A stretch of DNA of 11,446 nt from an uncultured Rhodanobacteraceae bacterium (lineage in GTDB: Bacteria > Pseudomonadota > Gammaproteobacteria > Xanthomonadales > Ahniellaceae). Positions 9,410 through 11,446 of this stretch are shown one piece after another. A program made the translations under genes and the position numbers. Every line of letters starts with the position of its first letter. The stretch's first letter is position 1. The DNA is taken from the NCBI GenBank assembly GCA_937873105.1, contig CALMWD010000088.1, forward strand, positions 1-11,446, given 5' to 3'. The notes beneath the pieces were generated by a model. The model did not search any database. It saw only the letters and a list, made by a program, of their open reading frames with translations, and had not been told where the DNA came from.

Positions 9410-9766
9410 TCAGAGCTTCTCGATGAGTTTCTTCAGTTCGGCGATGTCGCGCTTCGACAGCTTGCGGCGCTCGGAGAAATGCATCACCAGCGGCGCCAGC
9501 CGGCCGCCGAAGAGCCGGCCGAGCAGGTCGTCGCTCTGCGCCTCGACATAGTCGGCGCGGGCGATGCGCGGTGCGTACAGGTAGCGGCGCCCATCGCGGG
9601 TCGCGCTGACCGCGCCCTTCTTCAGCAGGCGGTTGAGCAGGGTCTTCACCGTCGCCTCCTGCCATTCGCGGGCATCGGCGAGGTGGGCGACGATCTGCTC
9701 GGCGCTTTGCGGGTGCGCGCGCCACAACTGCTCCATCACGACGCTTTCGGCTTTGCTGATCTGCAT
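9410..9766 (-). CDS. BlaI/MecI-family transcriptional repressor
   Basis: A 118-residue winged-helix DNA-binding protein, near the family's usual 120-130. It opens MQISKAESVVMEQLWRAHP, then SAEQIVAHLA, the recognition helix region WQEATVKTLLNRLLKKG (35-51), and the wing VSATRDGRRYLYAP (53-66). The C-terminal part (67-118) is the helical dimerisation region; cleavage there by the partner M56 protease would inactivate it. In characterised systems BlaI dimers bind TACA-containing dyads and repress their own operon. Two such dyads lie directly upstream of this ATG, so autorepression is expected. The next gene starts 2 bases after its stop. No Shine-Dalgarno sequence is visible; the proximal dyad occupies that zone. 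Targets beyond this operon are unknown. Confidence 0.93.
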   Translation of the reverse strand: MQISKAESVVMEQLWRAHPQSAEQIVAHLADAREWQEATVKTLLNRLLKKGAVSATRDGRRYLYAPRIARADYVEAQSDDLLGRLFGGRLAPLVMHFSERRKLSKRDIAELKKLIEKL

Positions 9767-9775
9767 GGGTTTCGG

Positions 9776-9787
9776 TTACATATGTAA
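9776..9787 (-). promoter_or_regulatory. BlaI-like operator, proximal dyad
   Basis: TTACATATGTAA is a perfect 12-base palindrome containing the TACA/TGTA arms of known BlaI/MecI operators (TACTACATATGTAGTA type, core ACATATGT identical). It lies 9 bases upstream of the repressor's ATG, within the predicted leader, so a bound dimer would block early transcription or the ribosome site. Confidence 0.7.
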
Positions 9788-9798
9788 TCGGTAATCGA

Positions 9799-9827
9799 AG
9801 ATTACATGTGTAAACATGAGAACTCAA
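9799..9827 (-). promoter_or_regulatory. Predicted promoter of the blaI-M56 operon
   Basis: On the minus strand TTGAGT (9822-9827, 4 of 6 to -35) and TAATCT (9799-9804, 3 of 6 to -10) are 17 bases apart. The start would be near 9792, giving a leader of about 25 bases. The distal dyad falls across the spacer and -10, as expected for a self-repressed operon. The -35 overlaps the T-tract of the upstream gene's terminator. A TTTACA alternative (9809-9814) has no matching -10. Confidence 0.4.
9802..9813 (-). promoter_or_regulatory. BlaI-like operator, distal dyad
   Basis: TTACATGTGTAA differs from a perfect palindrome by one symmetric pair and shares the TTACAT and GTAA arms of the proximal dyad; dyad centres are 26 bases apart. 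Between them are a tandem GTAATCG repeat (9784-9797) and an inverted repeat ATGTAATC (9782-9789)/GATTACAT (9800-9807). Two dyads upstream of the repressor gene is the layout known from bla and mec operons. Confidence 0.65.
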
Positions 9828-9856
9828 GAAGCGCGGCCGGCCATCGCCGACCGCGC
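9826..9856 (-). terminator. Intrinsic terminator of the M16 peptidase gene
   Basis: On the minus strand, starting 12 bases after the M16 stop, an 11-bp stem (GCGCGGTCGGC pairing with GCCGGCCGCGC, one G-T pair) closes on the 4-base loop GATG. It is followed at once by TTCTT. This is a strong GC hairpin with a short T-rich tail and isolates the M16 gene from the blaI operon. Confidence 0.75.
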
Positions 9857-9868
9857 CTCTCGCGCCGA

Positions 9869-11446
9869 TCAGCGCGCGTCGATCTTCACGACCTCGCCGT
9901 AACCGAGCTCGCGCACGCCGGCTTCGATCTGCCGGAGGTCGCCGACCACGATCCAGGTGAGCTGGGCCGGTTGCACGACCGCGGTCGCGGCCGCGTTCAG
10001 GGCCGGGCCGTCGAGCCGGCGCAGGCGCGTCGCGTACTCGGTGTAGTAGCCCGGATCGCGGCCCATGTTCACCAGGTCGAGGCCGGCGGCGAGCAGGCTG
10101 TCCAGGGTCTCGAAGCGGCCGGGCAGGCGCGACACCTGGCTGCGCAGGATGCTCTCGAGTTCCTCGCCCGCCAGCGGGCGCGCGCCGGCGACGCCGTCGA
10201 TTTCGCGCTTCACTTCGACCATGGCTTCCTTGGTCTTGTCGGTCTGCACCGGCGCGATGACGTTGAACAGGCGCGGGCCGCGCGCGGCGTTGATCGTGCC
10301 CAGGGTGCCGTAGGACCAGTGCTTGTCGAGGCGCAGGTTGCGGTTCAGGCGCGAGGTGGCCATGCCGCCGAAGTTGCGCATCACCGTCTCCAGCGCGAGA
10401 TCGTCGGGGCGCGCGCCGTTCGCGGCGACATGGCCGGCGAAGATCAGCGACTGCGGCGCGCCGGGCTTGTCGATCAGATAGACCTTGCCGGTGCCCTGCG
10501 ACTGCGCGGCGGCGACCGCCTTGGCCGGCGGCGTCGGACCGGACCAGCTGCCGAAGGCGCGCTCGGCTTGGGCCTTCAGTTCCGCCATCGTCACGTCGCC
10601 GGCGACCACCAGGCTGGCATTGCCGGGCACGAACCAGCGCCGATGCCACTGCGCCAGCGCATCGCGCGACACGGCCTGCACGACCGCGGCCTCGCCGAGG
10701 CTGCCCGCCGCCTGCGCGTACGGATGGTTGGCGCCGAACAGCAGCGGCGCGGCGGCGCGCTGGGCCATGCCCATCGGGTTCGCGCGCTGCTGCGCGATGG
10801 CGGCGAGTTGCTGCTTGCGCTGCACCTCGATCATGTCGGCCGGGAACGCGGGTTCGCGCGCGATCTCGGCGAACAGGTCGATCGACGCGGCCAGGTTCGG
10901 CTTCAAGGCATTCAACTGCAGCAGCGACTGGTCGAGGCCGTGGGTCGCGGTGATCACGGCGCCGAGCGCGTCGCGCGCATCCGCCAGCGCGAACGCGTCG
11001 CGCCGGGTCGTGCCCTTCAGCAGCAGGTCCATCGCGAAGCGCCCGGTGCCGCGCGCGTCGGGCGCATCGGCGGACACGCCGGCATCCACCGCCAGCACCA
11101 TGTTCACCAGCGGCGCGGCGTGGCGTTCCATCAGCACCAGTTCCAGTCCGTTGGCCAGTGTCGCGCGCTGCACTTCGGGGAAACGCACCTCCGGCGGCTG
11201 GCCGAGCGCCGGCAGCTGGGTGCGGTCGATCTCGTCCTTCGCGGCCTGGAGCTCGGCGAACGGCGCCACCGTCAGCGTGTAGTGGTGGCGCCCGAGCCAG
11301 TGCTTGGCGATGCGCTGCACGTCGGCCGCGGCGATCGTGTTCAGGTCCTCGAGGCGGTCGAGATAGGCGTCGGCGCGATCGAACTGGGTCAGGTGCTCGG
11401 CGAGGATGTCGGCGCGGCCGCCGAAGCCGCCCAGGCGTTCGATGCC
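9869..11446 (-). CDS. M16-family zinc peptidase, C-terminal 525 residues (5' end outside window)
   Basis: The frame is open to the window edge, so the N-terminus with the signal peptide and the catalytic HxxEH is not seen. Visible residues 1-60 (GIERLGGFGGRADILAEHLTQ, AAADVQRIAKHWLG) are the end of a first M16 unit. A second unit begins at about residue 95 (ATLANGLELVLMERHAAPLVNM). At the place of HxxEH it reads RGTGRFAMDLLLKGT (132-146), so this unit lacks zinc ligands and is the non-catalytic half, as in other double-unit M16 proteins of 900 or so residues. GNASLVVAGDV and the following inactive-domain repeat are typical. Such proteins are usually periplasmic or lipid-anchored, degrading peptides. 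It ends in a clear intrinsic terminator. The GTG at 11318-11320 is an internal codon, not a start. Substrate is unknown. Confidence 0.92.
   Translation of the reverse strand, partial: GIERLGGFGGRADILAEHLTQFDRADAYLDRLEDLNTIAAADVQRIAKHWLGRHHYTLTVAPFAELQAAKDEIDRTQLPALGQPPEVRFPEVQRATLANGLELVLMERHAAPLVNMVLAVDAGVSADAPDARGTGRFAMDLLLKGTTRRDAFALADARDALGAVITATHGLDQSLLQLNALKPNLAASIDLFAEIAREPAFPADMIEVQRKQQLAAIAQQRANPMGMAQRAAAPLLFGANHPYAQAAGSLGEAAVVQAVSRDALAQWHRRWFVPGNASLVVAGDVTMAELKAQAERAFGSWSGPTPPAKAVAAAQSQGTGKVYLIDKPGAPQSLIFAGHVAANGARPDDLALETVMRNFGGMATSRLNRNLRLDKHWSYGTLGTINAARGPRLFNVIAPVQTDKTKEAMVEVKREIDGVAGARPLAGEELESILRSQVSRLPGRFETLDSLLAAGLDLVNMGRDPGYYTEYATRLRRLDGPALNAAATAVVQPAQLTWIVVGDLRQIEAGVRELGYGEVVKIDAR

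Noticed and set aside
8142..9766. Beta-lactam resistance bla/mec-type operon
   Set aside because: No beta-lactamase or penicillin-binding sensor domain is present; only the repressor and protease families are shared, and the outer domain is TonB-like.
9408..10649. In-frame upstream extension of the M56 gene across blaI and M16
   Set aside because: The added residues are low-complexity Arg/Ala/Pro out of frame with BlaI and M16, which are certain. The ATG at 9405-9407 gives a normal M56 N-terminus.

Overview
The window is strongly GC-rich, densely coded bacterial chromosome. Gene content and protein style (KatG with an OxyR-type operator, a DPPR-synthase-like UbiA protein, a BlaI plus M56/TonB pair, a double-length M16 peptidase) point to a gammaproteobacterium of the Xanthomonadales/Lysobacterales kind (Lysobacteraceae or Rhodanobacteraceae). 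That placement is inference from protein resemblance; no marker gene settles it. There is no integrase, transposase, CRISPR array or phage gene, so this reads as ordinary chromosome rather than an island.

Left part (1-2938): the 5' end of katG (minus strand, cut by the window edge) is divergent from a two-gene membrane operon. Between them is a four-quarter-site OxyR-type operator (427-463) abutting a katG promoter. The operon is a UbiA-superfamily prenyltransferase most like decaprenyl-phosphate phosphoribosyltransferase, overlapping by 4 bases a GT-C-like multispanning membrane protein. Together they suggest polyprenyl-phosphate-sugar synthesis and its use in the envelope.

Middle-left (2985-4332): a tRNA with CAT anticodon that looks like tRNA-Ile2 (the lysidine-modified, AUA-reading tRNA) rather than tRNA-Met, followed at once by an OsmC-family gene. 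Then come a 78-residue minus-strand protein ending in a Cys/Gly tail and a zinc-binding GFA-family protein.

Middle (4363-8141): a minus-strand pair made of a class V PLP enzyme (cysteine-desulfurase-like, with an unusual Cys-Ser-Cys loop) and, 10 bases downstream, a two-HKD phospholipase D/cardiolipin-synthase-C-like protein. Divergent from them is an unrecognised N-terminally anchored or exported protein.

Right part (8142-11446): minus-strand blaI-type repressor and M56 (BlaR1-like) metallopeptidase carrying a TonB-like C-terminal domain, preceded by a promoter with two BlaI-like dyads. Upstream lies the 3' two-thirds or so of a double-unit M16 peptidase ending in a clear intrinsic terminator.

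I found no clearly novel multi-gene defence or mobile system. The points most worth following are the UbiA/GT-C couple, the Cys/Gly-tailed small protein, the PLP/PLD pair, and the BlaI-M56-TonB module with its operator array.
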